DNA of 57,694 nucleotides, taken from positions 1-57,694 of the forward strand of contig NZ_JAIVFN010000011.1 of assembly GCF_030015065.1 (NCBI RefSeq), read 5' to 3'. Positions 1 to 7,033 of the stretch are shown here, piece by piece. This DNA comes from Xanthobacter autotrophicus (GTDB lineage Bacteria; Pseudomonadota; Alphaproteobacteria; Rhizobiales; Xanthobacteraceae). Every line of letters begins with the position of its first letter. The first letter of the stretch is position 1. The position numbers were made by a program, and so were the translations under genes. The notes beneath the pieces were generated by a model. That model searched no databases and had not been told where the DNA came from. It was given only the letters and a program-made list of their open reading frames with translations.

Positions 1-77
1 TTCGGGCGAGGCGCAGCGCATGGAAACAACGGGGCGATCTCCGCCCAGAGGGCGTCGGGCAACAGCTTCTTGGCCAT
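1..77 (-). CDS. IS5-family transposase, N-terminal fragment cut by window edge
   Basis: Read from the ATG at 77 down to base 1, the protein begins MAKKLLPDALWAEIAPLFP, the characteristic opening of IS5-family (IS427-like) transposases, which act by DDE chemistry on the ends of their own element. Only about 25 codons are inside the window; the catalytic core lies to the left. The upstream bases 78-135 (containing the run caaatcgttttgttag) would hold the promoter and the right-hand terminal inverted repeat, but the exact element end cannot be fixed without the other end. Whether the rest is intact is unknown. Family identification rests on the N-terminal signature only. Confidence 0.6.
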   Translation of the reverse strand, partial: MAKKLLPDALWAEIAPLFPCAAPRP

Positions 78-157
78 GCCCAACACAACGCCAAATATGG
101 TTAACAAATCGTTTTGTTAGGCGCTCTTAGAGCCTTCTCTGATTGGGGTCGTTGAGG

Positions 158-403
158 TCAAGCTGCTCGTTCAGGTCGCCCGGTCTTGGCTTGTCCGGCT
201 CGTGTCGCCCCCTGGGTCACACGCTTCTCTTCGCGGTCGGCGCGAGCCTCTTTGAAGGCCAGCCGCCGCATGATGGGGTCAGAAGGGCGAGGCGTCTCAA
301 TCTGTTTCACGGCCTTGGGGTGTTTTGCCCCAGGTTCTGGATTCTCAACGAGATCGCCTTGCCCATCGTCCCCACGGGAACGATCCGGTTCACCCTTTCG
401 GGA
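158..403 (-). other. Open minus-strand stretch, possible relic coding sequence
   Basis: Between an in-frame stop at 404-406 and a stop at 158-160 the minus strand stays open for about 82 codons. The reading is strongly charged, with segments such as MRRLAFKEARADREEKR and a basic C-terminus ending GRPERAA. The only ATG (269-271) would give 37 residues, and there is no clear ribosome binding site. I do not recognise a family. It sits between two transposase traces (1-77 and 472-594), so it may be a remnant of mobile-element DNA or an unexpressed open frame. On the plus strand at about 409-445 there are three imperfect copies of a gtggtgtcctt-like unit. Bases 595-720 show nothing I can support. 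Confidence 0.25.
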
Positions 404-471
404 TCATGGGTGGTATCCTTGGGTGGTGTCCTTGCGTGGTGTCTTTTGCCCCCCGTTTCGGCACTGCGGCG

Positions 472-594
472 TCATGCAGCGGCCATGGCTCCATTGGCGG
501 GGTCTTTGCCCCAGCAGAACTGCGAACCGTCACTCCACATGCGGTGGAGGATGACGGCGACACGCTCCCTGTCGCAGAGTGATTGCCTCTGGTG
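472..594 (-). pseudogene. Transposase C-terminal remnant
   Basis: The minus strand reads 40 codons to a TGA at 472-474, including RVAVILHRMWSDGSQFCW. The ILHRMW-DG-F-W pattern resembles the C-terminal tail seen in many proteobacterial transposases (IS110/IS1182-type elements, from memory). No start codon, catalytic core or upstream homologous frame is visible, so this is a decayed fragment rather than a gene. With the IS5-family fragment at the window start it marks 1-700 as an insertion hot spot or scar. The family assignment is tentative. Confidence 0.4.
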
Positions 595-720
595 AGATGG
601 GCCTGGAACAGGACGGGGCCGAAGCCCTCCCGCGCACCATGGCCGCAGATGCAGTGGGCGGAGGCCCCCGGGTCACCGGCGGTTCATATCCCGCAGATCA
701 TGAGATTGAGGGCGGGAAGA

Positions 721-1545
721 TCAGAAGGAAATCCCGCCGCCCACCACCAGCACCTGCCCGCTGACATAGTTGGATTCCGGCGCGCAGAAGAGATAGACGC
801 CGTCGGCGGCTTCCTGCGGCGTGCCGGCGCGGCCCAGCGGAATGAGGCTGCGGAAGCCGTCCAGCACCTTGGGCGGCAGGCCGATGGCCACCTCGTTGCC
901 CTCCACGGTGATGGAGGCCTTGGTCTCGGTGGCCGCCGTCATCCGCGTCTCGATGAGGCCGAAGGCGACGCAGTTCACATTCACCTTGAAGCGCCCCCAC
1001 TCCCTGGCCAGCGTCTTGGTGAGGCCGATGACGCCCGCCTTCGCCGACGCATAATTGGCCTGCCCCATGTTGCCGCCGGTGCCGGCGATGGAGGAGATGT
1101 TCACCACCTTGCGGAACACCTCGCGCCCCTCGGCGGCTTCCTGAGCCGCGCGGATGCGGATCGGCTCGGCGGCGGCGCGCAGGATCTGGAACGGGGCCTT
1201 CAGGTGCACGTCGAGGATGGCGTCGAACTGCGCGTCGCTCATCTTGCCGATCAGGCTGTCCCAGGTGTAGCCGGCATTGTTCACGATGATGTCCACGCCG
1301 TCGAAGGCCGCGATGCCGCGATCAAGGAAGCTTTGGGCGAAGCCCTTCGCCGTCACCGATCCGGGCACGGCGACGGCCTCCCCGCCCAGCGCCAGAATCT
1401 CGGACAGGACGGCCTCCGCCGGCTCCGCGTCGAGATCGTTGAGGACGAGGCGCGCGCCTTCGCCCGCCAGTTTCAGGGCGATGGCGCGGCCGATGCCGCG
1501 GCCGGCCCCGGTCACATAGGCGACCTTGCCCGCAAGCTTCTTCAT
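721..1545 (-). CDS. SDR-family 3-hydroxyacyl-CoA dehydrogenase
   Basis: 274-residue short-chain dehydrogenase/reductase of cytosolic beta-oxidation type. The Rossmann nucleotide motif TGAGRGIG is near residue 13, the NNAG motif near residue 90, the catalytic Ser in NISSIAG and the YASAK Tyr-Lys pair near residues 155-175. N-terminal phrases (VAYVTGAGRGIG, LVLNDLD) resemble HSD17B4-type (3R)-hydroxyacyl-CoA dehydrogenases. An in-frame TTG at 1560 exists, but the ATG at 1545 has an AGGGG ribosome site just upstream and is preferred. It is the last gene of a minus-strand operon after two MaoC hydratases and an SCP2-type thiolase. The likely role is oxidation of the (R)-hydroxyacyl-CoA made by the MaoC proteins. 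The acyl substrate is unknown. Confidence 0.8.
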   Translation of the reverse strand: MKKLAGKVAYVTGAGRGIGRAIALKLAGEGARLVLNDLDAEPAEAVLSEILALGGEAVAVPGSVTAKGFAQSFLDRGIAAFDGVDIIVNNAGYTWDSLIGKMSDAQFDAILDVHLKAPFQILRAAAEPIRIRAAQEAAEGREVFRKVVNISSIAGTGGNMGQANYASAKAGVIGLTKTLAREWGRFKVNVNCVAFGLIETRMTAATETKASITVEGNEVAIGLPPKVLDGFRSLIPLGRAGTPQEAADGVYLFCAPESNYVSGQVLVVGGGISF

Positions 1546-1556
1546 GACTGCGCCCC

Positions 1557-1994
1557 TCAAAGGTCCCGGTCAGCAAGCGCGAGGACAGCCGCGCCCGCAA
1601 GCTTCTGTTCGCCCGCCTGGTCGCGGACGGCAAGGTCGAGGCGCGCCCGCCGCTCCCCCTCCGCCTCGAACAGCTCGGCCACCGTCGCGGTCAGGGTCAG
1701 GCGGTCGCCGAGATGGGTCATGGCGAGGAACCGCGTGCCGAACGAGCGCAGGGCGGTGAGGGGGGCGTTCGCCGTCAGCAGCCGGCTGAGGGCAGCCATC
1801 ACGAACATGCCCTGGGCGAACACGTCCTTTTCCCCGGCGGCGTGGGCGAAATCGCTGTCGATATGGATCGGGTTGTGGTCGCCCGACGCCCCGGCATAGA
1901 GCGCCAACTGGGTACGGGTGACGGGAGCGAGTTCCAGCGTGGCGAAGATGTCGCCGACCGCGAGGGCGAGGGCGGGGGCCGCGAGATCTGTCAT
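1557..1994 (-). CDS. MaoC-like (R)-specific enoyl-CoA hydratase
   Basis: 145-residue single hot-dog-fold protein. The hydratase-2 motif is clear: ASGDHNPIHID near residues 36-46 supplies the catalytic Asp and His, followed by the conserved FAQGMFVMA segment. It would add water to a trans-2-enoyl-CoA to give the (R)-3-hydroxyacyl-CoA, substrate for the SDR 12 bp downstream. The length is normal for the family. It lies 12 bp after the stop of the second MaoC-like gene. Two consecutive single-domain MaoC proteins next to an SCP2 thiolase recall the heteromeric hydratases of actinobacterial steroid side-chain degradation, so the pair may form a heterodimer (inference). Confidence 0.8.
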   Translation of the reverse strand: MTDLAAPALALAVGDIFATLELAPVTRTQLALYAGASGDHNPIHIDSDFAHAAGEKDVFAQGMFVMAALSRLLTANAPLTALRSFGTRFLAMTHLGDRLTLTATVAELFEAEGERRARLDLAVRDQAGEQKLAGAAVLALADRDL

Positions 1995-2006
1995 GGTTGC
2001 GAGCCC

Positions 2007-2450
2007 CTAGCCGTTGCGGATCACAAGGGTGGTCTTCAAATCGGCGACACGCCGGCCGGCCTCGTCCTCCACGGCGGTCTCGCGCAGCACGAATTCCAGC
2101 GCACCGTTCTTCTTGTCGTAGATGTCGGCCACGCGCTGGGTGAAGGTGAGCCGCTCTCCGGCGCAGGCCACCCGCTTATAGGCAAAGGATTGCTCACCGT
2201 GCAGGAGCCGCGCGAAGTCAAGGCCCAGGCGGTTGAAGAACAGGAACGGCTCCGGTCCCTCCATCTCCAGGCAGAACAATTGCGTCGGCGGGATCGGCAG
2301 GGAGGCATGGCCGGCCGCGCGGGCCGCCGCTTCGTCGGTGAAGACGGGATTGGTCTCGCCGATGGTGCGGGCGAAGAAGCGGATGCGCCCCTTCTCCACC
2401 TCCACCGTGAACGGATCGAACACGTGGCCGATGAAGCTGCGGTCGATCAT
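2007..2450 (-). CDS. MaoC N-terminal-domain-like dehydratase subunit (FAS1-DH type)
   Basis: 147-residue hot-dog protein of the MaoC_dehydrat_N type. It begins MIDRSFIGHVFDPFTVEVEKG and carries the typical FARTIGETNPVF and LPIPPTQLFC segments, but lacks the D-x4-H catalytic motif of its neighbour. Such proteins usually bind substrate and pair with a catalytic MaoC subunit, here probably the product of 1557-1994. The start is the ATG at 2450, overlapping the thiolase stop by 4 bp (ATGA), which implies translational coupling; the open frame continues upstream only as a shadow of the thiolase gene. Confidence 0.75.
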   Translation of the reverse strand: MIDRSFIGHVFDPFTVEVEKGRIRFFARTIGETNPVFTDEAAARAAGHASLPIPPTQLFCLEMEGPEPFLFFNRLGLDFARLLHGEQSFAYKRVACAGERLTFTQRVADIYDKKNGALEFVLRETAVEDEAGRRVADLKTTLVIRNG

Positions 2451-3634
2451 CGCGCGCGCCGGTCCGCCGTATAGAGCGTGACCACACAGGCGCCGCCGAG
2501 GCCCAGATTGTGTTGGAGCGCGACCCGCGCGCCCTCCACCTGCCGCGCCTCCATGGTGCCGCGCAGCTGGCCGGTCAGCTCGAAGCACTGGGCGAGCCCG
2601 GTGGCGCCCAGCGGATGGCCCTTGGAGAGCAGCCCGCCCGAAGGATTGGTGACCACCTTGCCGCCATAGGTGTTGTCGCCGTCGAGGATGAACTTCTCCG
2701 CCCCGCCCTCGGGGCAGAAGCCGAGGCCCTCATAGGTGATCAGCTCGTTGGCGGTGAAGCAGTCGTGCAGCTCGGCCACGTCCACGTCGTCGGGGCCGAG
2801 GCCGGACTGGGCCCAGACCGAGGCCGCCGCCGCGCCGGTCATGTCGTAGCCGACCACCCGCATCAGGTCCGGCTCGAAGCTGGAGGGAAAGTCCGTGGTC
2901 ATGGCCTGGGCGGCGATGGTCACGGTGGTGTCGATGCCGTGGCGCCGCGCGAACTCCGGCGTGCAGAGGATGGCGGCCGCCGCGCCGCAGGTAGGCGGGC
3001 AGCATTGCAGGCGGGTGAGCAGGCGCGTCACCGGCGGCGAGGCCATCACTTCCTCGACGCTCACCTCCTTGCGGAAGATGGCGCGGGCATTGTGGACCGC
3101 ATGGCGGCTCGCCTTGGCGCGGATGGCGGCGAAGGTGGTGTCCCTGGTGCCGTACTTCTTCTGGTGGGCGATGCCGGCGCCGCCGAACATCTTCGGCGCC
3201 ATGGGCACGTCGCCATCATAGGCCACCTCGGTGGCGACCCTGATGAAATCCTCCAGCGGCCCCGGGCGGTCCTTCCAGTGCTCCACGAGGGCGCCCGGCT
3301 GCATCTGCTCGAAGCCGAGCGCCAGCACGCACTCGGCCTGCCCGGAAAGGATCGCGTTGCGGGCGAGCCACAAAGCGGTGGAGCCGGTGGCGCAATTGTT
3401 GTTCACGTTCACCACCGGGATGCCGGTGAGGCCCACGCCGTACAGCGCCTTCTGGCCGCTGGTGGAATCGCCATAGACGTAGCCGACATAGGCCTGCTGG
3501 ACCCTGGCATAGTCGATGCCCGCGTCGGCGAGGGCGCTGCGGACCGCTTCCCCGGCCAGCGCTACGTAGCTCGGGCTCTCGCTCGGCTTCACGAAGCCAG
3601 TCATGCCCACCCCGCCGACCACCACCTGTGCCAT
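2447..3634 (-). CDS. SCP2/lipid-transfer-type thiolase
   Basis: 395-residue acetyl-CoA acetyltransferase of the SCP-x (sterol carrier protein thiolase) class, which cleaves or forms beta-ketoacyl-CoA in the cytosol. The nucleophile Cys lies in NNNCATGSTAL near residue 85; the C-terminal catalytic region has LSKGHPLGATGLAQ and HNLGLGGACVVTLY, where the His and second Cys sit. The family usually acts on bulky, branched or isoprenoid chains. The ATG at 3634 is preceded by AGGGGAAACGC and is chosen over an in-frame TTG at 3664. It is the first gene after a promoter at 3739-3769 and is followed, with overlap, by the MaoC and SDR genes, giving a thiolase-hydratase-dehydrogenase unit for one beta-oxidation round. 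Confidence 0.85.
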   Translation of the reverse strand: MAQVVVGGVGMTGFVKPSESPSYVALAGEAVRSALADAGIDYARVQQAYVGYVYGDSTSGQKALYGVGLTGIPVVNVNNNCATGSTALWLARNAILSGQAECVLALGFEQMQPGALVEHWKDRPGPLEDFIRVATEVAYDGDVPMAPKMFGGAGIAHQKKYGTRDTTFAAIRAKASRHAVHNARAIFRKEVSVEEVMASPPVTRLLTRLQCCPPTCGAAAAILCTPEFARRHGIDTTVTIAAQAMTTDFPSSFEPDLMRVVGYDMTGAAAASVWAQSGLGPDDVDVAELHDCFTANELITYEGLGFCPEGGAEKFILDGDNTYGGKVVTNPSGGLLSKGHPLGATGLAQCFELTGQLRGTMEARQVEGARVALQHNLGLGGACVVTLYTADRRAR

Positions 3635-3729
3635 GCGTTTCCCCTGAATTTCGTGTTGTGCCAATGCTGTGGCTCGAACCGGCCGGGCGGTCGCGCCGCC
3701 GCCCGCTCATGCCTGTGCGGCTTATCGGT

Positions 3730-3769
3730 TTGTCGGACAACCTATTCCAGCCGCCCCCGGCCTTGTCAA
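3730..3769 (-). promoter_or_regulatory. Promoter with FCD/GntR-type operator for the thiolase operon
   Basis: On the minus strand a perfect -35 box TTGACA (3764-3769) is followed, after 17-19 bp depending on the hexamer chosen, by an AATAGGTT -10 region (3739-3746). Immediately downstream and touching it is the perfect 11-bp dyad TTGTCGGACAA (3730-3740), which fits the TNGT-N-ACNA operator class of GntR/FadR-family regulators. Its position over the -10/start region suggests repression. The obvious candidate regulator is the FCD protein encoded at 5819-6637. The site serves the operon 3634 to 721. Confidence 0.55.
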
Positions 3770-3812
3770 CGCGTTGGAACGAGAACCGGGCCGGCGGTGC
3801 GGCAACGCGTGC

Positions 3813-3990
3813 TCTTTCTTGAATTTAGAGCGCGATTCACCGATCAGATTGAGTCAATCTGATCGGATCGCGCTCTAGAGCACGCGCCGATCAGCTTGCA
3901 TCGCAAGCTGATCGGGCAACGCGCTCTCTTTCTTGAACTTAGAGGGCGATTCACCGATCAGATTGAGTCAATCTGATCGGATCGCGCTCT
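3813..3990. repeat. Cluster of three 50-bp palindromic repeat units
   Basis: Three 50-bp units lie at 3827-3876, 3877-3926 and 3941-3990. Units 1 and 3 are nearly identical: outer arms agagcgcgat / atcgcgctct (one mismatch in unit 3), inner arms cgatcagatt / aatctgatcg, loop gagtc. Unit 2 keeps the frame but has inner arms cgatcagcttgc / gcaagctgatcg around loop atc. A 14-bp lead tctttcttgaattt (3813-3826) precedes unit 1 and recurs almost unchanged (3927-3940) before unit 3. Unit 3 ends 4 bp from the nitronate-monooxygenase stop. These look like interspersed intergenic palindromes that can fold as hairpins in either transcript and could separate the upstream gene from the thiolase operon. 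Confidence 0.85.
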
Positions 3991-3994
3991 GGCG

Positions 3995-4969
3995 TCAGGC
4001 GGCCGGCGTGAGGTGGGCGGACGCGGCGGCCTCCTCCTGCGCCACCTCGCGGCGGGCGGCGTGGTATTCTGCGATCAGCTGGCGGCAGAGCTCGGCTGCC
4101 GGCAGCACCTCGCGCACCGAACCGACGCCCTGCCCGGCCGACCACACGGTCTTCCAGGCCTTGGCCTCGCTGGCCATGTCCAGCCCGCCCTCGTGCGTCG
4201 GCTGGTCCAGGTCGATGCCGGCGGCGGCAAGGCTCTGGCGCAGGAAATTCGCCGGCACGCCGCTGACCTTGGGGGTGTAGACGATGTCGTCCGCGCTCGC
4301 CTCGACCACCATCTCCTTCTGGGCGTCGGGCACCATGCATTCCCGCGTGGCGATGAAACGGGTGCCGAGATAGGCCATGTCGGCGCCGAGCATGCGGGCG
4401 GCGGCGATGTGGCGGCCGGTGCTCATGGCTCCGGACAGAACAATGGTGCCGGTGAAGAAGCTGGCGATCTCGGGGATGAGGGCGAACGGGCTCAAGGTGC
4501 CCGCGTGTCCCCCGGCCCCCGCGCACACGGCGATGATGCCGTCCACGCCGGCCTCTGCCGCCTTGCGGGCGTGACGGATGCTGATCACATCGTGGAAAAT
4601 CAGACCGCCATAGCTGTGCACCGCATCCACCACCTCGCGCACCGCGCCGAGGGAGGTGATGACGAGGGGCACCTTGTGCTTCACCGTCAGCTCGATGTCG
4701 GCGGCAAGGCGCGGGTTCGACTTGTGGACGATGAGGTTGACCCCGTAGGGCGCCGGGTGCGGGCCGGCCTGCGCCGCGGCGGCGAGCCGCTCCTCGATCT
4801 CGCCGAGCCAGGCCGCATAGGCTTCGCTGGTGCGCGCATTGAGGGCCGGGAAGGTACCCACGAGCCCGCTGCGGCACACCTCCACCACCAGGTCGGGGCC
4901 GGAGGCGAGGAACATGGGCGAGGCGATGGCCGGGATGGCAAGGTCGCGGAAGGCAGCGGGCAGGGCCAT
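3995..4969 (-). CDS. Nitronate monooxygenase-like FMN oxidoreductase
   Basis: 324-residue TIM-barrel flavoprotein of the 2-nitropropane dioxygenase/nitronate monooxygenase family. The glycine-rich FMN phosphate region is visible (VCAGAGGHAGT near residue 150, IVLSGAMSTGRH near 175, MAYLGTRFIATRE near 200), with the N-terminal IASPMFLASGPDLV. Many members adjacent to acyl-CoA genes have unknown physiological substrates, some acting as enoyl-CoA reductase-like enzymes, so nitronate oxidation is only the family default. The start has a strong GGAGGAAA site. It lies 28 bp after a TetR gene and upstream of the thiolase operon, so it is probably co-transcribed with the TetR gene. Confidence 0.8.
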   Translation of the reverse strand: MALPAAFRDLAIPAIASPMFLASGPDLVVEVCRSGLVGTFPALNARTSEAYAAWLGEIEERLAAAAQAGPHPAPYGVNLIVHKSNPRLAADIELTVKHKVPLVITSLGAVREVVDAVHSYGGLIFHDVISIRHARKAAEAGVDGIIAVCAGAGGHAGTLSPFALIPEIASFFTGTIVLSGAMSTGRHIAAARMLGADMAYLGTRFIATRECMVPDAQKEMVVEASADDIVYTPKVSGVPANFLRQSLAAAGIDLDQPTHEGGLDMASEAKAWKTVWSAGQGVGSVREVLPAAELCRQLIAEYHAARREVAQEEAAASAHLTPAA

Positions 4970-4997
4970 GGGGTTTCCTCCGTATTGTGGGCGAGGC

Positions 4998-5669
4998 TCA
5001 GCGCTTCGGCTGGCGTCGTTCTGGGGTGCGGGGCGCGAGCCCCTGGATGAGAAAATCGGCGGTCTGGTGGGCGATCTCAGCCGGCGAGAGGGGCCCGCCG
5101 GGCTTGTACCAGTGGGCGATGGCGTTCAGCGCCCCGGCGATGGTGAAGGCGGCGGTCCGCACGTCGCACGGGGCGATGGAGCCGTCGTCGATGCCGCTCG
5201 CGATCACGCCGCGCAGGGCCTGGTCGATCTGCGATTTCAGGCGCCGCAGCTCGGCGCGGTTCTCAGGGGAGAGGGCGGTGTCCGGGGTGCGGGTGATGCT
5301 CATGCCGAAATCCATGGTCATGGCCTCGGCATATTTCTCCATCAGCGCGCGCAGCCGTTCGAGGCCGCTGGCACGGGAGCCGGGAACCGGCGCCGCCGCC
5401 GCCTCGATCATCTCGAGGCCCATGCGGCAGCATTCGAACAGCACATCGTCCTTGCTGCGGAAGTAATGATAGAGGGTCGGCTTGGTCACGTTCAGCTGCC
5501 GCGCCACATCGTCCAGCGAGGTGGCGTGGAAACCCTTCTCGTTGAACAGCCGCGCCGCCGCCTTCAGCACCGCCTCGCGCTTCAAGGCCCGGTCGTGCCC
5601 GCGCTGCGCGGGGGAGCGCCAGGGCGAGGGTTCGGCCTGGGCGGTTCCGGTCTGTTTGGAGGGCGCCAT
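4998..5669 (-). CDS. TetR/AcrR-family transcriptional regulator
   Basis: 223-residue repressor. After a 25-residue basic, Pro-rich tail comes a TetR_N helix-turn-helix: AAARLFNEKGFHATSLDDVA and VTKPTLYHYFRSKDDVL, near residues 38-85. The C-terminal ligand domain resembles the acyl-CoA-sensing TetR_C_17-type regulators of fatty-acid and steroid catabolism (inference). The gene reads toward the nitronate-monooxygenase gene 28 bp away. A perfect dyad at 5734-5753 lies about 65 bp upstream of its start, consistent with autoregulation of this two-gene unit. Confidence 0.85.
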   Translation of the reverse strand: MAPSKQTGTAQAEPSPWRSPAQRGHDRALKREAVLKAAARLFNEKGFHATSLDDVARQLNVTKPTLYHYFRSKDDVLFECCRMGLEMIEAAAAPVPGSRASGLERLRALMEKYAEAMTMDFGMSITRTPDTALSPENRAELRRLKSQIDQALRGVIASGIDDGSIAPCDVRTAAFTIAGALNAIAHWYKPGGPLSPAEIAHQTADFLIQGLAPRTPERRQPKR

Positions 5670-5733
5670 CGCAGGGTCCGCTGGAGAAGGGGAGGCCCGC
5701 AGCCCGAGAGCGCGGCTCTACCAGTCAGAATAT

Positions 5734-5753
5734 ATGTTACTTATGGGTAACAT
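5734..5753. promoter_or_regulatory. Probable TetR operator upstream of the TetR gene
   Basis: The sequence atgttacttatgggtaacat has perfect 7-bp arms (ATGTTAC / GTAACAT) with a 6-bp spacer. It sits in the only AT-rich part of the 149-bp gap between the TetR gene start (5669) and the GntR gene stop (5819). Size and position match an autoregulatory TetR operator. No other copy was noticed in the window. Confidence 0.55.
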
Positions 5754-5775
5754 CCAGGTCAAGCACGCCCCCGCG

Positions 5776-5806
5776 CAGACTCCAGGTGCCAGACTCCAGG
5801 TGCCAG
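5776..5806. repeat. 14-bp tandem duplication
   Basis: The unit cagactccaggtgc occurs twice in tandem (5776-5789 and 5790-5803) and is followed by cag. It lies between the TetR promoter region and the GntR stop codon. No function is apparent. Confidence 0.8.
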
Positions 5807-5818
5807 GCGCGGCGGGTC

Positions 5819-6637
5819 TCAGTCTTCGGCGTAGGTGCGGTCGATGGCCTGGTCGATGGACTTGCCGATCAGCTCAAAGCCGCGCTTCCAGTCGTTGATG
5901 TGCCGCCGCATCCAGAGCACCGCCTTTGCCTTGTCGCGGGTGCGCAGGGCCTCGATGATGGCGGCGTGGGCCGCCACGTTGCGCTCGGCGGCGTGGGTGT
6001 TGCGCCGGAACAGCATCTCGGTGGTGGGGAAGAACAGCTTGTTCTCCGGCTCGCGGGCAAACTGGAGCACGCGGTTGCCCGAGGCGCGGGCGAGGATGGC
6101 GTGGAACTCGAGGTCAAGCAGGGCCAGTTCGGAGGGCTTCTTCATCGCCTTCTCCGACTTCTTCATGTTGTCTTCCAGCTTGGCCAGAAGCGCGTCGGTG
6201 ATGCGCTCAGCGGCCAGCTCCGCCACCGCGGTCTCGATGGCCATGGTGGATTCCCACAGCTCGCGGAAGGTAATCTCATTCAGCACGAAGGCGCGGCTAA
6301 TGTCTCCGGCGAACCGGTCGTAATGGGGCACTGCGGCAAACAGCCGGCGGCTGGAATCGCGCCGGATCAGGCCGCTCTGCTCCAAAAGCCTGATGCCCTC
6401 ACGCACGGTGGAGCGGTTGACGCCGAACTGGCGCACCAGCTCCGCCTCGGTGCCGAGGGCATCGCCGGGCCGGACCCGGCCGGAGACGATCTGGCGCTCG
6501 ATGGCATCCGCCACCAGCTTGTAGGCCGGTGCCGGCGTGATGGGCGCAAACATGCCGCAGGCGGGTTCCGCCGTCCCGGCCTCGCGCGCCTCCTTGGTCT
6601 GCGCCATCTTTCGCTCTCGTCCCTCGTTTCCGGCCAT
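5819..6637 (-). CDS. GntR-family regulator, FCD (FadR) subfamily
   Basis: 272-residue repressor. The winged-helix GntR domain spans about residues 35-100 (YKLVADAIERQIVSG, then TEAELVRQFGVNRSTVREG). It is followed by an all-helical FCD ligand domain with the expected metal/ligand-binding His and Asp residues (LLDLEFHAILARASGN, AAHAAIIEAL, MRRHINDW). The open frame extends further upstream, but that part is not protein-like and overlaps the riboswitch region. The ATG at 6637 has AGGACGAGG before it; ATG 6607 is an alternative. FCD regulators bind TNGT-N-ACNA sites; a perfect match is at 3730-3740. Ligand unknown, probably an organic acid or acyl-CoA. Confidence 0.8.
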   Translation of the reverse strand: MAGNEGRERKMAQTKEAREAGTAEPACGMFAPITPAPAYKLVADAIERQIVSGRVRPGDALGTEAELVRQFGVNRSTVREGIRLLEQSGLIRRDSSRRLFAAVPHYDRFAGDISRAFVLNEITFRELWESTMAIETAVAELAAERITDALLAKLEDNMKKSEKAMKKPSELALLDLEFHAILARASGNRVLQFAREPENKLFFPTTEMLFRRNTHAAERNVAAHAAIIEALRTRDKAKAVLWMRRHINDWKRGFELIGKSIDQAIDRTYAED

Positions 6638-6799
6638 CAAGCCTCGTCCTGAGATAGGCTGGTTGGCGAATCCTGTCGAGGCGCCGCTTCCATGCGCTCT
6701 TCGCCGCCCGCGACCAGAAGAAGGACACAACCGCGAGCGCGGCGCTTGACACGGGCCGCCATTTGGCTGCTGCTGCACGTGCACATGGTTTTCCATCGG

Positions 6800-6985
6800 C
6801 GCGCGGCGACGTGTGCCGGCGGATATGGGAACGGGGAAGGGCCTGACCGCCCGAAGCCCCGACCGCCCCCGCGACTGTGAGCGGCGAGTAGCCTTCCTTG
6901 ATGCCACTGGACCAGAGCCTTTCGGGGCGAGGTCTGGGAAGGCGGATGGTTGCGACGACCCGCAAGTCAGGAGACCGGCCATGGG
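6800..6985 (+). ncRNA. Cobalamin (adenosylcobalamin) riboswitch
   Basis: The core conserved segments appear in order: gggaacgggg near 6828, ccgcccccgcgactgtgagcgg (6863-6884), atgccactgg (6901-6910), gggaaggcgg near 6936-6945, gacgacccgcaagtcaggag (6954-6973) and the closing gaccggcc (6973-6980). The AAGTCAGGAGACC element is the classical B12 box. It ends about 50 bp before the start of the CbiM-like gene, so bound cobalamin would shut down its expression. The 5' boundary is approximate. Bases 6638-6800, between this element and the divergent GntR gene, should contain both promoters; I cannot place boxes with confidence. Confidence 0.93.
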
Positions 6986-7033
6986 CGCGTGTTCAATCTC
7001 ACGCCGTCGGGTGAGACGGCAAAGGAGCCTTCA

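Noticed and set aside
143-595. Plus-strand open frames of 85-150 codons near the left edge
   Set aside because: No ribosome sites or recognisable families, and the minus strand carries a transposase remnant in the same place.
2510-3862. Plus-strand open frame of 450 codons
   Set aside because: Shadow of the SCP2 thiolase gene; composition is biased and no motif is seen.
3813-3990. Possible CRISPR array
   Set aside because: The units are palindromic, nearly adjacent, and lack unique spacers of constant length; no cas genes are present.
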